64,000 nucleotides of DNA from Commensalibacter communis (GTDB lineage: Bacteria > Pseudomonadota > Alphaproteobacteria > Acetobacterales > Acetobacteraceae), in NCBI RefSeq assembly GCF_947179015.1, contig NZ_CAMXCM010000001.1, positions 359,387 through 423,386 on the forward strand. The letters are read 5' to 3'. The position numbers and the translations under genes were made by a program. The notes below the pieces were generated by a model. That model saw nothing but the letters and a program-made list of their open reading frames with translations. It ran no database searches and was not told the DNA's origin. Shown piece after piece: positions 54,122-63,623 of this stretch (position 1 is its first letter; each line of letters begins with the position of its first letter).

Positions 54122-54943
54122 TTATTGCCAAGCAGGTAGGATTGCCCCATGATATTTATCTTCCATAGCTTTTTTAACAGCATCAGATTGGAAGCTTTCA
54201 ACCAGTTTTTTAATTTCTGGGCGGTTCTCATCACCTTTTCTGACCACGATGATATTTGCGTATGGATTATTCAAACGATCTTCTTGTAGAAGGACTGACT
54301 TAGGATCAATCTTGGCAGAAATCACGTAATTGGTGTTAATCGATGCCATACTGACATCATCCAAAGAACGGGCAAGTTGAGCTGCGTCAAGTTCAACAAA
54401 ATCATAATGATGAGGATTTTCTGTAATATCAGCTAAACTCGGTAAAGCAGGGGCGCCTTTTTTAAGTGTAATAAGCCCTTGTTTTGCAAGTAGATTTAAA
54501 GCACGACCTTGATTGGATGGATCATTTTGGATGCCAATTTTTGCTCCATCAGGTAGCTCTTTTAAAGACTTAATTTTATGAGAGTAAAATCCTAAAGGTT
54601 CAACCCAAGTTTTACCAACAACAGCAAGCTTATATCCACGTGCTTTGACCTGTGCATCCATAAAAGGAATATGCTGGAACGCATTCGCATCAATATCTTT
54701 GCCCACTAATGCTTCGTTAGGGAGGTTGTAATCGTCAAAATCGATAAGTTGGACATTAAGATTTTTTGTTTTTGCAACATTTTTTGCAACAACGGCTAGA
54801 TCTTCTTCTGGGCCGGATACAACACCGACTTTGATCGTTTTGTCTTGTGAATCAGCAGCTTTGGTTTGAAGTGCTGTAAACGAGCAAAGTGCAAAAGCAA
54901 CAGAACCAGCAAGAATAACTCGACGAGATAAAGAAGAAAACAT
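54122..54943 (-). CDS. metQ: Methionine-binding periplasmic protein (MetQ/NlpA family)
   Basis: A 273-residue substrate-binding protein. The mature core IKVGVVSGPEEDLA ... NAFQHIPFMD ... IGIQNDPSNQGRALNLLA ... LDAAQLARSLDDV fits the MetQ family. Its N-terminus is odd: SLSRRVILAG resembles a twin-arginine signal, and there is no proper lipobox (FALC lacks a small residue before C); a signal peptidase I site TKA-A follows. So it may be a free periplasmic protein rather than a lipoprotein. I chose the ATG at 54943, with AGGGG upstream, over a TTG at 54949. Confidence 0.93.
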   Translation of the reverse strand: MFSSLSRRVILAGSVAFALCSFTALQTKAADSQDKTIKVGVVSGPEEDLAVVAKNVAKTKNLNVQLIDFDDYNLPNEALVGKDIDANAFQHIPFMDAQVKARGYKLAVVGKTWVEPLGFYSHKIKSLKELPDGAKIGIQNDPSNQGRALNLLAKQGLITLKKGAPALPSLADITENPHHYDFVELDAAQLARSLDDVSMASINTNYVISAKIDPKSVLLQEDRLNNPYANIIVVRKGDENRPEIKKLVESFQSDAVKKAMEDKYHGAILPAWQ

Positions 54944-55240
54944 AAGCAAAGCCCCTTGTGATGCAAGTGAAAATGACCAGTTTATTTATAAAATTGAGTT
55001 TATATCTATAGTAAAATTTTAAAAAAACAATAGTTAAACTACAACTTATAAAGATAATATCTTTTTTAAGGTGAAATAAAAAACGATTATTTTAAGGTAA
55101 ATTGATATTTTTCTATAGGAAAAATCTAAAAATACGATACAATAATTAAGCCTTATATGCATGAAACTTCTTATTCTAATTCGTGATATAACGTATTATT
55201 TAAATTTTGTAACTTTTAATAATTGATTAGGATATACCCG

Positions 55241-56641
55241 ATGAGTGAACCTTCTTCGAACTCTGGAACCAAAAATTCATCTTGGAAGTCAGATAGCTGG
55301 CGTTCATTTCCAATTAAGCATGTCCCAGAATATCCTGATCAATCTGCTTTGGCTGAAACCGAAGAGAAGCTCAATCGATATCCACCCTTGGTTTTTGCTG
55401 GTGAAACACGCCGTTTAAAGCAACAATTGGCATTGGCATCACAAGGGAAAGCCTTTGTGTTACAGGGTGGGCCTTGTGCCGAAATATTTGAAGAATTTAC
55501 AGCAGATATTATTCGTGATGTGTTCCGCGTGATTTTACAAATGGCGGTCGTCCTAACCTACGGAGCAAAAGTGCCTGTGGTTAAAATTGGTCGTATCGCA
55601 GGACAATTTGCCAAACCACGTTCATCAGATAATGAAACCAAAGATGGTGTCAGCCACATGTCCTATCGTGGGGACATCATTAACGGTATTGAATTTTCTG
55701 AAGCCTCACGAGTGCCAGATCCAAAACGGATGGAGCTTGCTTATTTCCAATCAGCAGGCACATTAAACTTAGTTCGTGCTTTTGCTAATGGGGGGTACGC
55801 GAATTTAAATGAAGTACATCGTTGGAATTTAGATTTTGTTCAACGTTCTCCATTAGCAGAACGATATAGTGTATTATCAGAAAAAATTGGTGAGACATTA
55901 GCATTTATGAATGCTTGTGGGTTAACAGGTCACAATACACCTCAAATTAATGAAACTGATTTTTATACATCACACGAAGCCTTGTTACTTCCTTATGAAC
56001 AGTCATTGACCAGAATTGATTCAACTTCTGGTGAATGGTATGATTGTTCTGCGCATTTCTTATGGATTGGCGACAGAACACGTCAACCAGATGGTGCTCA
56101 TGTTGAATTCTTACGTGGTATTAAAAACCCGATAGGAATCAAAGTCGGGCCTAGTGCTAATATTGAAGATTTATTAAAATTATTGGATATTTTAAACCCT
56201 GAGAATGAGCCTGGACGCATCTCTTTAATTGCGCGTATGGGTGCAGGTAAAGTTAAAGAATTGCTTCCTCCTTTTGTAAAAGCAGTAAATGAATCAGGTA
56301 AAATTGTGACGTGGTTATGTGATCCAATGCACGGCAATACCATTTCAACAAGTGATGGCGTAAAAACACGTCCATTTGATGCAATTTTATCTGAAGTAAT
56401 GGGATTTTTTGATGTTATGGCATCGGAAGGTGCAATTCCAGGTGGTGTGCATGTTGAAATGACAGGGGCGAATGTAACCGAATGTATTGGTGGTGCGCAT
56501 CATTTAACCGAAGCAGACCTAGGGGAACGCTATCATACATTCTGTGATCCTCGTTTAAATGCTGAACAATCTCTTGAAATGGCCTTTTTAGTTGCAGAAG
56601 AGCTGGCTCAACGTCGTGTTGCTGCGAATAAAGAAAAATAA
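55241..56641 (+). CDS. Class II DAHP synthase (3-deoxy-7-phosphoheptulonate synthase)
   Basis: A 466-residue plant/mycobacterial-type enzyme that joins PEP and erythrose 4-phosphate, the entry to aromatic amino-acid synthesis. Key segments are [66 protein letters not shown] and [15 protein letters not shown]. The first metal-site motif, LQGGDCAES in most relatives I recall, reads LQGGPCAEI here; the metal cysteine itself is kept. I chose the ATG at 55241 over a TTG at 55223. Its upstream gap is AT-rich and divergent from metQ. Confidence 0.93.
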   Translation: MSEPSSNSGTKNSSWKSDSWRSFPIKHVPEYPDQSALAETEEKLNRYPPLVFAGETRRLKQQLALASQGKAFVLQGGPCAEIFEEFTADIIRDVFRVILQMAVVLTYGAKVPVVKIGRIAGQFAKPRSSDNETKDGVSHMSYRGDIINGIEFSEASRVPDPKRMELAYFQSAGTLNLVRAFANGGYANLNEVHRWNLDFVQRSPLAERYSVLSEKIGETLAFMNACGLTGHNTPQINETDFYTSHEALLLPYEQSLTRIDSTSGEWYDCSAHFLWIGDRTRQPDGAHVEFLRGIKNPIGIKVGPSANIEDLLKLLDILNPENEPGRISLIARMGAGKVKELLPPFVKAVNESGKIVTWLCDPMHGNTISTSDGVKTRPFDAILSEVMGFFDVMASEGAIPGGVHVEMTGANVTECIGGAHHLTEADLGERYHTFCDPRLNAEQSLEMAFLVAEELAQRRVAANKEK

Positions 56642-56668
56642 CCCAAGGTTTTTGAAAGAGCATTATAT

Positions 56669-57871
56669 ATGACTGCCAAGGATAATAACGACTTAGCGTC
56701 TGTGTTTAACGATTGGGTTTCCGTAAAACAACCAGCCAATGCCGATAGTGTTGCGCTACGAACAGATGCTTATTTTGATAGAACACAGCAGATTGTTCAT
56801 CATTATGGTGATAAAGAAGTAGTATATGCGGTCTTTTTACGTCGCCCTGTCTTATCTGCCCCAAGGTTAGTGTTGCAGTGGTTGGATCAAATCTTTGAAC
56901 AAGAAAAGATTAAGGCAACCTATTACGTTGCCTTTCCAGAAGGGGAATGGGTTGGGGCTGGTCAACCTATTTTGTATTTAAAAGGTTCTTTTGAACAACT
57001 TGTTGTTCTAGAAACCATTTTATTGCAAAAACTGGGTGTCTGTTGTGTTGCTGCGTGTAATGCGTTTCAAATGGCACAAGCATTACCTGAAGTTGACTTT
57101 ATCGCAATGGGTGCACGTCATTGTGCAGGCTATGAAATGCAGGAACTGGTTGAATATGCGGCTTGGGTTGGAACACAGGCTGCACAGAAAAAGAGTGGTT
57201 CTAAAGGATTTATCGGCACGGCGGCTGCAAGTACAGCGACAATGTTTGGGTTGGACGCTGGTATGGGCACAATGCCTCATGCTTTGGTTGGATATGCGGG
57301 TTCTACTGTTCGTGCTGCTGAGATGTTTCATGAACAATTTCCGGATCAAATATTGGGTGTATTGGTTGATTATTTTGGCAAAGAGGTCACAGACGGTATC
57401 GCTGTTTGTCAACGCTTTCCAGAGCTTGCCGATCAAGGAAAAATTTCTTTGCGTTTAGATACGCACGGCGGACGTTTTTTAGAAGGATTAAATCGACAAA
57501 CATCTTATTCTTTGATTATGCGTCATGCTCCAGAAACATTGCAACGCTATTGTTCTGAAAAAGAATTAACGCATTTAACGGGGACGGGGGTTTCAGCTGC
57601 TGCAATTTGGTGGATGCGTGAGCGCCTGAATGAAGCGGGGTTTAAAAAAGTTAAATTAATTGCCTCTTCTGGTTTTGATGTCACGAAATGCCGTATGATT
57701 GCCGAGGCCAAAGCACCAGTAGATTGTATTGGAACTGGCTCTTTTATTCCCAGTCGCTGGAGCGAAACCTATGCGACGGCTGACATTATTGCCTATAATG
57801 GTCAGGCGCTTGTCAAACAAGGAAGAGAATTTTTGATTAATTTTGCACGCCAATATGTTCCTGGGTTATAA
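56669..57871 (+). CDS. pncB: Nicotinate phosphoribosyltransferase
   Basis: A 400-residue enzyme that converts nicotinate and PRPP to nicotinate mononucleotide, the salvage route to NAD. Characteristic segments are RTDAYFDRTQQIV, the DFIAMGARHCAGYEM region, GFIGTAAASTATMFGLDAGMGTMPHALVGYAGS and the late SSGFDVTKCRMI with IGTGSFIPSR, which together mark the NAPRTase type II PRTase fold. It begins 27 bp after the DAHP synthase stop, so they may share a transcript. Confidence 0.88.
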   Translation: MTAKDNNDLASVFNDWVSVKQPANADSVALRTDAYFDRTQQIVHHYGDKEVVYAVFLRRPVLSAPRLVLQWLDQIFEQEKIKATYYVAFPEGEWVGAGQPILYLKGSFEQLVVLETILLQKLGVCCVAACNAFQMAQALPEVDFIAMGARHCAGYEMQELVEYAAWVGTQAAQKKSGSKGFIGTAAASTATMFGLDAGMGTMPHALVGYAGSTVRAAEMFHEQFPDQILGVLVDYFGKEVTDGIAVCQRFPELADQGKISLRLDTHGGRFLEGLNRQTSYSLIMRHAPETLQRYCSEKELTHLTGTGVSAAAIWWMRERLNEAGFKKVKLIASSGFDVTKCRMIAEAKAPVDCIGTGSFIPSRWSETYATADIIAYNGQALVKQGREFLINFARQYVPGL

Positions 57872-57908
57872 GTGTTGAAGAATCAAAAAATGTATAGGAG
57901 TAGAGTTT

Positions 57909-58301
57909 TTGGATAGTCAAAACAATGATGAAAATCATGACAAAGGTGAATATAAAGTTCATGTTTTTGATCTTTCCAGTGATGCCGAGGATAAAGTCGT
58001 AGAAATCATTGATGGTTTTTATAATGAAGAACATGCGATTGTTTTTGCACATGCCTACGTGCGGGCAAGTGTAGAACGCTGTCGTATTCCTGGCGTGACA
58101 AATCAAGAAATCGTTGATGCGTGGTCTGCGTTCGGTGAAGATATAAAAGTCATGAAAAAGGAAGAAATAGTTTGGAATTCTTCTGACGAAATTATGTCTT
58201 TTGTTGAAAATGTTGCGACCCCTATGGAATGTGATTGGCGTTCATTAGACCCCCGCCGATTGGTTGAAGAAGACGAATTCCCAGAAGATGACGACGAATA
58301 A
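57909..58301 (+). CDS. Small acidic cytosolic protein of unknown function
   Basis: A 130-residue soluble protein, rich in D and E at both ends (C-terminus EEDEFPEDDDE). The middle (DKVVEIIDGFYNEEHAIVFAHAYVRASVERCR) is helical. I do not recognise a family. The start is a TTG at 57909 with a strong AGGAG 8 bp upstream and no in-frame ATG nearby, so this start is well supported. It lies between pncB and the second gltX, 45 bp before the latter, and may be co-transcribed. Confidence 0.65.
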   Translation: MDSQNNDENHDKGEYKVHVFDLSSDAEDKVVEIIDGFYNEEHAIVFAHAYVRASVERCRIPGVTNQEIVDAWSAFGEDIKVMKKEEIVWNSSDEIMSFVENVATPMECDWRSLDPRRLVEEDEFPEDDDE

Positions 58302-58346
58302 CCCCCTTGAGTTTTAAGATAATTTAAATAGCGATAAGTTTTAAAG

Positions 58347-59681
58347 ATGAAATTACGTTTTGCCCCAAGTCCTACTGGTTTAATGCATGTAGGAAATGCT
58401 CGTTTAGCTGTTGCGAATGCTTTATATGCACGTCGTCATGGCGGTAAGTTTATGTTGCGTATTGATGATACGGATGTTGAACGTTCCAAGGAAGAATATG
58501 TTCGTGAAATTCACAAAGCATTAGAATGGTTTGGTTTTTCTTGGGACGAATATATGAAACAATCTGATCGTATGGATCGTTATAATATGGCGATTGAGCG
58601 ATTGAAAGAATCTGGACATTTATATCCTTGCTTTGAAACCAAAGAAGAGTTGGATTTTAAACGCGAATTGCGTCGTCGTCAAAATAAACCGCCCATTTAT
58701 GACCGTGCAATGTTAAGATTAACACCAGAACAACGCGCATCAGCTGAGGCAAATGATAAAGTGCCACATTGGCGTTTCAAACTTTCTGGTCGTGAAGTCA
58801 AATGGGATGATTTGGTGATGGGGCAATGTCGGGTTAAATTAACATCGATCTCTGATCCGATTATGATTAAAGCTGATGGAACTGTGTTATATACACTAGC
58901 TTCTGTTGTTGATGATTTGGAAACAGATATTACTCATATTATTCGTGGGGAAGATCATGTGACAAACACGGGTGTTCAAATTGATTTAATTGAAGCATTA
59001 ACAGGTAAACCAAATAAAATTAGATTTGCGCATTTGCCTTTATTAATGGATGCCGATGGCGGTAAATTATCTAAACGTTTAGGCAGTGTTTCTTTGAAAG
59101 AGCTACGTGAAGACGGGTTAGAAGCCAAAGCCATTGTTTCTTATTTGGCACGTTTGGGAACATCCCGTGACCCTCAATTATTAAGTGTTGATGAGTTGGC
59201 ACAAGATTACGATTTGTCAACTTACTCCAAATCTCCTGCACGTTTTGATATTCAACAAATGTTAATGTTGAATAAGAAATGCTTGCACGGAATGGAATTT
59301 GCAGAAGTCAAAGATCGCTTGCCATCTTATATCACAGAAGAATTTTGGAATGTCGTTCGTCCGAACATCGATCTTCTTAGTGAAGCGAGATATTGGTGGG
59401 ATTTAATTCATGAAGATATGATTCCAGAAGTGGCAGAAGAAGATAAAGACTATTTACAACAGGCCTTAGACTGCTTGCCAGAAGACCCTTGGAGCGAAGA
59501 AACTTGGGGAGAATGGACAGCAAAACTGAAAGATATCAGTGGCAGAAAAGGTAAATCTTTATTCCATCCATTGCGGATTGCTTTGACTCGTGAAGAAAAA
59601 GGCCCCGAAATGAAAGGGATGTTACCTTTGATTGGTCGTGAACGTGTTGTTCGCCGTTTGCAAGAGGCAGTTTCTCGTTAA
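58347..59681 (+). CDS. gltX: Glutamyl-tRNA synthetase (second copy)
   Basis: A 444-residue class I synthetase. HIGH-type motif PSPTGLMHVGNARLAV (H14-N17, V in place of I) and KMSKS-type motif KLSKRLGS from K240. It differs clearly from the copy at 29619 (for example KLSKRHG there) and is shorter. In bacteria with two GluRS, one often charges tRNA-Glu and the other tRNA-Gln before GatCAB amidation; which role this copy has needs tRNA-binding residues to be compared. It ends at an inverted-repeat terminator. Confidence 0.94.
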   Translation: MKLRFAPSPTGLMHVGNARLAVANALYARRHGGKFMLRIDDTDVERSKEEYVREIHKALEWFGFSWDEYMKQSDRMDRYNMAIERLKESGHLYPCFETKEELDFKRELRRRQNKPPIYDRAMLRLTPEQRASAEANDKVPHWRFKLSGREVKWDDLVMGQCRVKLTSISDPIMIKADGTVLYTLASVVDDLETDITHIIRGEDHVTNTGVQIDLIEALTGKPNKIRFAHLPLLMDADGGKLSKRLGSVSLKELREDGLEAKAIVSYLARLGTSRDPQLLSVDELAQDYDLSTYSKSPARFDIQQMLMLNKKCLHGMEFAEVKDRLPSYITEEFWNVVRPNIDLLSEARYWWDLIHEDMIPEVAEEDKDYLQQALDCLPEDPWSEETWGEWTAKLKDISGRKGKSLFHPLRIALTREEKGPEMKGMLPLIGRERVVRRLQEAVSR

Positions 59682-59708
59682 TATTCATTATATTGAGTTA
59701 AGAGCTAA

Positions 59709-59751
59709 ATCATAAAGGGCAGTTTAGGAACTCTAAATAGCCCTTTATGAT
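59709..59751. terminator. Terminator-like hairpin between gltX and the SDR gene
   Basis: ATCATAAAGGGC (59709-59720) pairs perfectly with GCCCTTTATGAT (59740-59751); an inner TTTAG/CTAAA pair extends the stem. The following T-run is short and interrupted (ATTTTAG). It lies between convergent genes and may work in both directions. Confidence 0.7.
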
Positions 59752-59762
59752 ATTTTAGGGTT

Positions 59763-60611
59763 TTATAAATTCATGTATTGAGCGAATTGCTTTTTCCAAA
59801 GTGGATGCCATCTTGATAAAGCAGGTCGGTTTAAAATAATATCATTGACTGCCCACATCATACGCCGTTTATCGATTTCAGGAGTTACGGCATTATCGGG
59901 ACAAAGTATATAAAAATCCTCTTGAAATAATCGCTCGATAAAATAATCTACAAGTTGTTTTGCTGTCCAAGGTTCTTCTGGTTTATCGTCAGATGTTGGA
60001 TTCATATTGGGGAAATTCATCGGGGTCCAAGTATAACCAGGAATCAATAAATGCGCCGAAACAATACCATTTGTGCTTTTCAGTAATTCGTGTGCCAGTT
60101 GCTCTGTTAATAGTTTAACCGCACCTTTGGCAACGGAATAGGCCGCATTTCCTGGGGGAGTGGTAATCCCTTCTTTTGACCCTAAATTAATTATGGCTGC
60201 AGGATTGTTGGCTTTAATCATATATGGCACAAAAAGATGTTGAGCATTTAAAACAGCGGTAAAATTCACATCTAACGATTGACGCCATTGTTCAGGGCTA
60301 TCCCAAGGCCCAGCATTTAGCGTTATGCCTGCATTATTTATAAGCAATGCAACGTCTTTAAATTGCTCTGTGGTTTGGTGATAGAGTTGTTGTAAAATAT
60401 GGGGATCACTGATGTCTCCACCCATTATGATGGTGTCGGTATTCAGGGTGCGGGCAAGTTTATTTAACTCGTTTAAATCTATATCAATTAAAGAGAGTTT
60501 CATTTTATGGGATGCAAGCTTCCGTGCCAATTCTGCGCCAATTCCTTTGGCAGCTCCTGTGATAACAGCAACTCGATCTTTTTGTATGATATGATGCATT
60601 CTTGTTGTCAT
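59763..60611 (-). CDS. Short-chain dehydrogenase/reductase
   Basis: A 282-residue NAD(P)-dependent SDR. The cofactor loop is TGAAKGIG (18-25), the NNAG motif is at 92-95, and the catalytic triad is S145 with Y158 and K162 in YSVAK. The C-terminal 60 residues are longer than in minimal SDRs. Substrate unknown. Its ATG overlaps the stop of the MFS gene by 4 bp, so it is the second gene of a two-gene operon that is divergent from a LysR regulator. Confidence 0.87.
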   Translation of the reverse strand: MTTRMHHIIQKDRVAVITGAAKGIGAELARKLASHKMKLSLIDIDLNELNKLARTLNTDTIIMGGDISDPHILQQLYHQTTEQFKDVALLINNAGITLNAGPWDSPEQWRQSLDVNFTAVLNAQHLFVPYMIKANNPAAIINLGSKEGITTPPGNAAYSVAKGAVKLLTEQLAHELLKSTNGIVSAHLLIPGYTWTPMNFPNMNPTSDDKPEEPWTAKQLVDYFIERLFQEDFYILCPDNAVTPEIDKRRMMWAVNDIILNRPALSRWHPLWKKQFAQYMNL

Positions 60612-61801
60612 GATGAATATCCTTTATTTTTGATAAGAATTGAAAAGACAAATAATGGTATTCCACAAATCGCGAGGATGGCTCCCACCACACCAATAGA
60701 TGCCCAGCCAAAACCTGTTGAAATAGCTATTCCTCCAGTCCATGCGCCAATGGCATTAGAAAGGTTAAAAGCAGAATGATTCATGGCAGAGGCTAAGGTT
60801 TGTGCTTTTGGGGCAATATCCATTAGTCTTGCTTGCAATGCGGGAACCAAAGCAAAGCCAGTTCCGATTAGGAATAAGCAAATGGCTACCCATAAGGGGG
60901 AATGCGCTATGATGGTGAATAAACCGAGGAAAATTGCATTCCAAATTAGCAAACCAAAGATTGTTTTTAATAAAGATTGGTCTGCCAACCAAGAACCAAT
61001 GATATTTCCGATCACCATTCCTAGTCCCCATAAGGCAAGGAAGAGAGGAACGCGGTGTTCAGGTTGCTGGGTTACATGTATTAAGGTAGGGGTTATATAA
61101 CTGTAAACAGCAAACATTCCACCAAATCCAATAGCGGCAGTTGCCAGCGTCAGCCATACTTGTCGTGTATTCATGGCTGAAACCTCTTGTAACGGAGAAA
61201 TCGTTTGATCGGATTTAATTTTTGGAACAGTAAGGGGAAGTAATAGCAGCAATATGATCCCCCCAAGGGATATTAACCCAAAAGTAGAACGCCACCCCCA
61301 TAATTGTCCCATCCATGTCACCAAAGGAACCCCTGCAAGGTTTGCAGCTGCCAGACCTAACATGACGCGTCCGATTGCTTGGGTGCGTTGATGGTGGGGG
61401 ACTAAACTTGCGGCTACTAATCCAGCCGTGCCATAATAAGCACCATGAGGTAAACCAGCGATAAATCGAGCGATGGCTTCCAAACCAAAATGGTTGGCAA
61501 ACTCAGAAGCACCATTGCCAATGAATACTAAAATCGCAAGGAGATAAAGCAAAAATCGTCTCTCCATCCTTGCGCCAAAAATCACCAGTAATGGAGACCC
61601 AACAATAACGCCACAAGCATAAATAGAGATCAAATAACCAGCAGTTGGAATGGTGACTTGAAAAGTTTGTGCAATATTGGGTAACAGCCCCATTGCTGCG
61701 AATTCACCTGTGCCAATAAATAATCCGCCCAGAGCCAAAACAAGATGAGCCATCCAAATAGTGGTTGGATTATTTTCTTGAGATAAAGATGTCGTTTTCA
61801 T
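60608..61801 (-). CDS. MFS transporter, DHA1-type efflux family
   Basis: A 397-residue inner-membrane transporter with 12 helices. GTGEFAAMGLLPNIAQTFQVTIPTAGYLISIYACGVIVGSP and the loop GARMERR are typical of the AraJ/YdhP-type DHA1 branch, which exports drugs, sugars or metabolites by proton antiport. It is the first gene of the operon with the SDR. Start ATG at 61801. It is divergent from a LysR regulator and is likely controlled by it. Confidence 0.88.
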   Translation of the reverse strand: MKTTSLSQENNPTTIWMAHLVLALGGLFIGTGEFAAMGLLPNIAQTFQVTIPTAGYLISIYACGVIVGSPLLVIFGARMERRFLLYLLAILVFIGNGASEFANHFGLEAIARFIAGLPHGAYYGTAGLVAASLVPHHQRTQAIGRVMLGLAAANLAGVPLVTWMGQLWGWRSTFGLISLGGIILLLLLPLTVPKIKSDQTISPLQEVSAMNTRQVWLTLATAAIGFGGMFAVYSYITPTLIHVTQQPEHRVPLFLALWGLGMVIGNIIGSWLADQSLLKTIFGLLIWNAIFLGLFTIIAHSPLWVAICLFLIGTGFALVPALQARLMDIAPKAQTLASAMNHSAFNLSNAIGAWTGGIAISTGFGWASIGVVGAILAICGIPLFVFSILIKNKGYSS

Positions 61802-61902
61802 GTCAGATACTCTGTTTTAATTTAATTAGAACCTTCATATAAATTAAATAGAGCGCGCTTTATGTAGGTAAGGTAACGGATGAACTCTGTGTTTTCAATG
61901 AA

Positions 61903-61930
61903 CTAAAATTGCACATAATGTTGATTTTAG
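61903..61930. promoter_or_regulatory. Candidate LysR operator in the MFS-LysR divergent promoter
   Basis: CTAAAAT (61903-61909) and ATTTTAG (61924-61930) form a perfect 7-bp inverted repeat with a 14-bp spacer, about 60 bp before the LysR start. Position and symmetry fit a LysR-type recognition site, though it is not the classic T-N11-A length. Confidence 0.45.
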
Positions 61931-61989
61931 ATGAACATTAAAATATGATTATGATGTAAAGATTGGGTCAGTGATGGGGTGAAAATTCT

Positions 61990-62898
61990 ATGTCATTATT
62001 AACGCGCAGCGATCTTGGTGATCTCAGTCTTTTTCGCGAAATTGCCGAAGCTGGAGGGTTCCGAAAGGCTGCGGATAGACTAGATATGTCACCCTCAGCA
62101 CTCAGTCGGGCCATGCGTAATTTAGAGGAACGTCAGGGTGTTCGTTTATTTCATCGCACCAATCGTAGTGTTCAACTAACCCCAGCAGGACGAGAGCTGT
62201 TACAATCCATTCATATTGGCTTTGGTGAGATTGAATCTGGATTAGAGGCGCTTAATCGCTATCGAGATCATCCTGCGGGGCTACTCAGAATTAATGTGTT
62301 AAGCGATGCTGCACGTCTTATTTTGGCACCTATCTTAGCAAAATATGCCGAAACTTATCCTGATGTCAGGTTGGAAATTGCCGTTCAAGATACCGTTATT
62401 GATATTATCAATAATGGATTTGATGCCGGTATACGATACGGTGATAATGTCCCGGAGGATATGATCGCTCTGAGGCTATGTAATGATTTAAAATGGATCA
62501 TTGTTGCTTCTCCTGAGTATTTAGAATCAGCACCGCCTTTAAAAATCCCTGCGGATTTACATCATCATCAATGTATCGGTACCCGTATGGGAAATGGCAA
62601 GATTTATCATTGGGAATTAGAGCAGGAAGAAGAAAGATTTATTCTTTCCGCGGATTGGTCAATTATTGTAAATGAAACGATCCTTTCGATTGAACTTGCC
62701 GAAAAAGGCGGTGGGATTTGTTATAATTTAGAGCATCGCGTTGTCAAGCAATTGGCTGATGGGTCATTGGTTCGGGTTTTGCCAGAATGGGGATCAATAG
62801 GAGAAGCTTTTTACTTATATTACTCAAACCGTCGTCAATTACCCAAAGCATTGCGGGCACTAATAGATTTTATTAAGATATATCCTTTTTATTTATAA
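61990..62898 (+). CDS. LysR-family transcriptional regulator
   Basis: A 302-residue regulator. The N-terminal helix-turn-helix covers residues about 8-67 (LSLFREIAEAGGFRKAADRLDMSPSALSRAMRNLEERQGVRLFHRTNRSVQLTPAG). The rest is a periplasmic-binding-like effector domain starting at GLLRINVLSDAARLILAPIL. It resembles the branch that usually controls a divergent MFS or SDR gene, which is exactly the arrangement here. Effector unknown. Confidence 0.93.
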   Translation: MSLLTRSDLGDLSLFREIAEAGGFRKAADRLDMSPSALSRAMRNLEERQGVRLFHRTNRSVQLTPAGRELLQSIHIGFGEIESGLEALNRYRDHPAGLLRINVLSDAARLILAPILAKYAETYPDVRLEIAVQDTVIDIINNGFDAGIRYGDNVPEDMIALRLCNDLKWIIVASPEYLESAPPLKIPADLHHHQCIGTRMGNGKIYHWELEQEEERFILSADWSIIVNETILSIELAEKGGGICYNLEHRVVKQLADGSLVRVLPEWGSIGEAFYLYYSNRRQLPKALRALIDFIKIYPFYL

Positions 62899-62918
62899 TC
62901 AAAATATATTAAATTTGT

Positions 62919-63465
62919 TTAAGGATTAAATAAATGAACTTGATTTAAATTAGTAGGATGAATCACATAGGTTTGTTTAGATTTATCCTTTGACAAGTAA
63001 TTATATACTTTTAATTTAGCGTTATTCGGTGTTAGTAAATAATATGAAACGTTATCATTTTGCTCTTTTTTATCTAGACTAAAAGCTATGATTACTCTTT
63101 TCTTTGTAAAGAAAAAATACTTTAAATCATTAAATGATGGTAACATATCAAGATCATATAAAAAATCATTATGAATAATCTGACCATATAAAACTAATTT
63201 GCTCTCCAATATCTGTTTCAAAAGAGTTTCTGAGACCCGTTTTATTTTGAATACTATCTTGACTTGCTCTATCAAAAAAATATGTTTTATCCCATTTAAA
63301 AGGTAAAATTTGATTTAAATCAACCACACATTCTTTTTGCTCTTTGCAATTATTCTTTAAGTATAAAAAAAGAGTTTGTTCAAAATCTTTTTTTACAGAA
63401 AAATATATAAAAAGCGTAAAGACAACTACTCCAATACAAATTATCGAATATTGCTTTAATTTCAT
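62919..63465 (-). pseudogene. Small membrane-anchored protein gene split by a frameshift
   Basis: Two overlapping minus-strand frames appear to be halves of one gene. The first (63465 down to 63169) has an N-terminal membrane anchor (YSIICIGVVVFTLFIYFSV), then CKEQKECVVDLNQILPFKWDKTYFFD ... and runs to DIGEQISFI before a stop. The second, in the next frame, continues with YGQIIHNDFLYDLDMLPSFNDLKYFFFTKK and ends at 62919. Joined near 63180-63195 they read as a plausible single protein of about 180 residues. I recall similar small exported proteins with the LNQI-PFKWDK pattern. It could be a true pseudogene or a base-call error. Confidence 0.6.
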
Positions 63466-63623
63466 ATTTTTAACCTAAAACCTAAGTTTTTATATTCTCT
63501 TAAATAATTTTGAATTATAGAGCAAAAGATTAATTTTCTGCTGCTTCTTTATAAATACATTTAAATAATATATATAATTTGCTAAAAGATCTTTCCTTTA
63601 TATTAAAAAACAGTTGTTATTAC

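Noticed and set aside
54944-55240. SAM riboswitch upstream of metQ or a leader before the DAHP synthase gene
   Set aside because: The gap is plain AT-rich sequence; I found no conserved SAM-I or SAM-II core or terminator hairpin, and the MetN NIL domain already offers feedback control.
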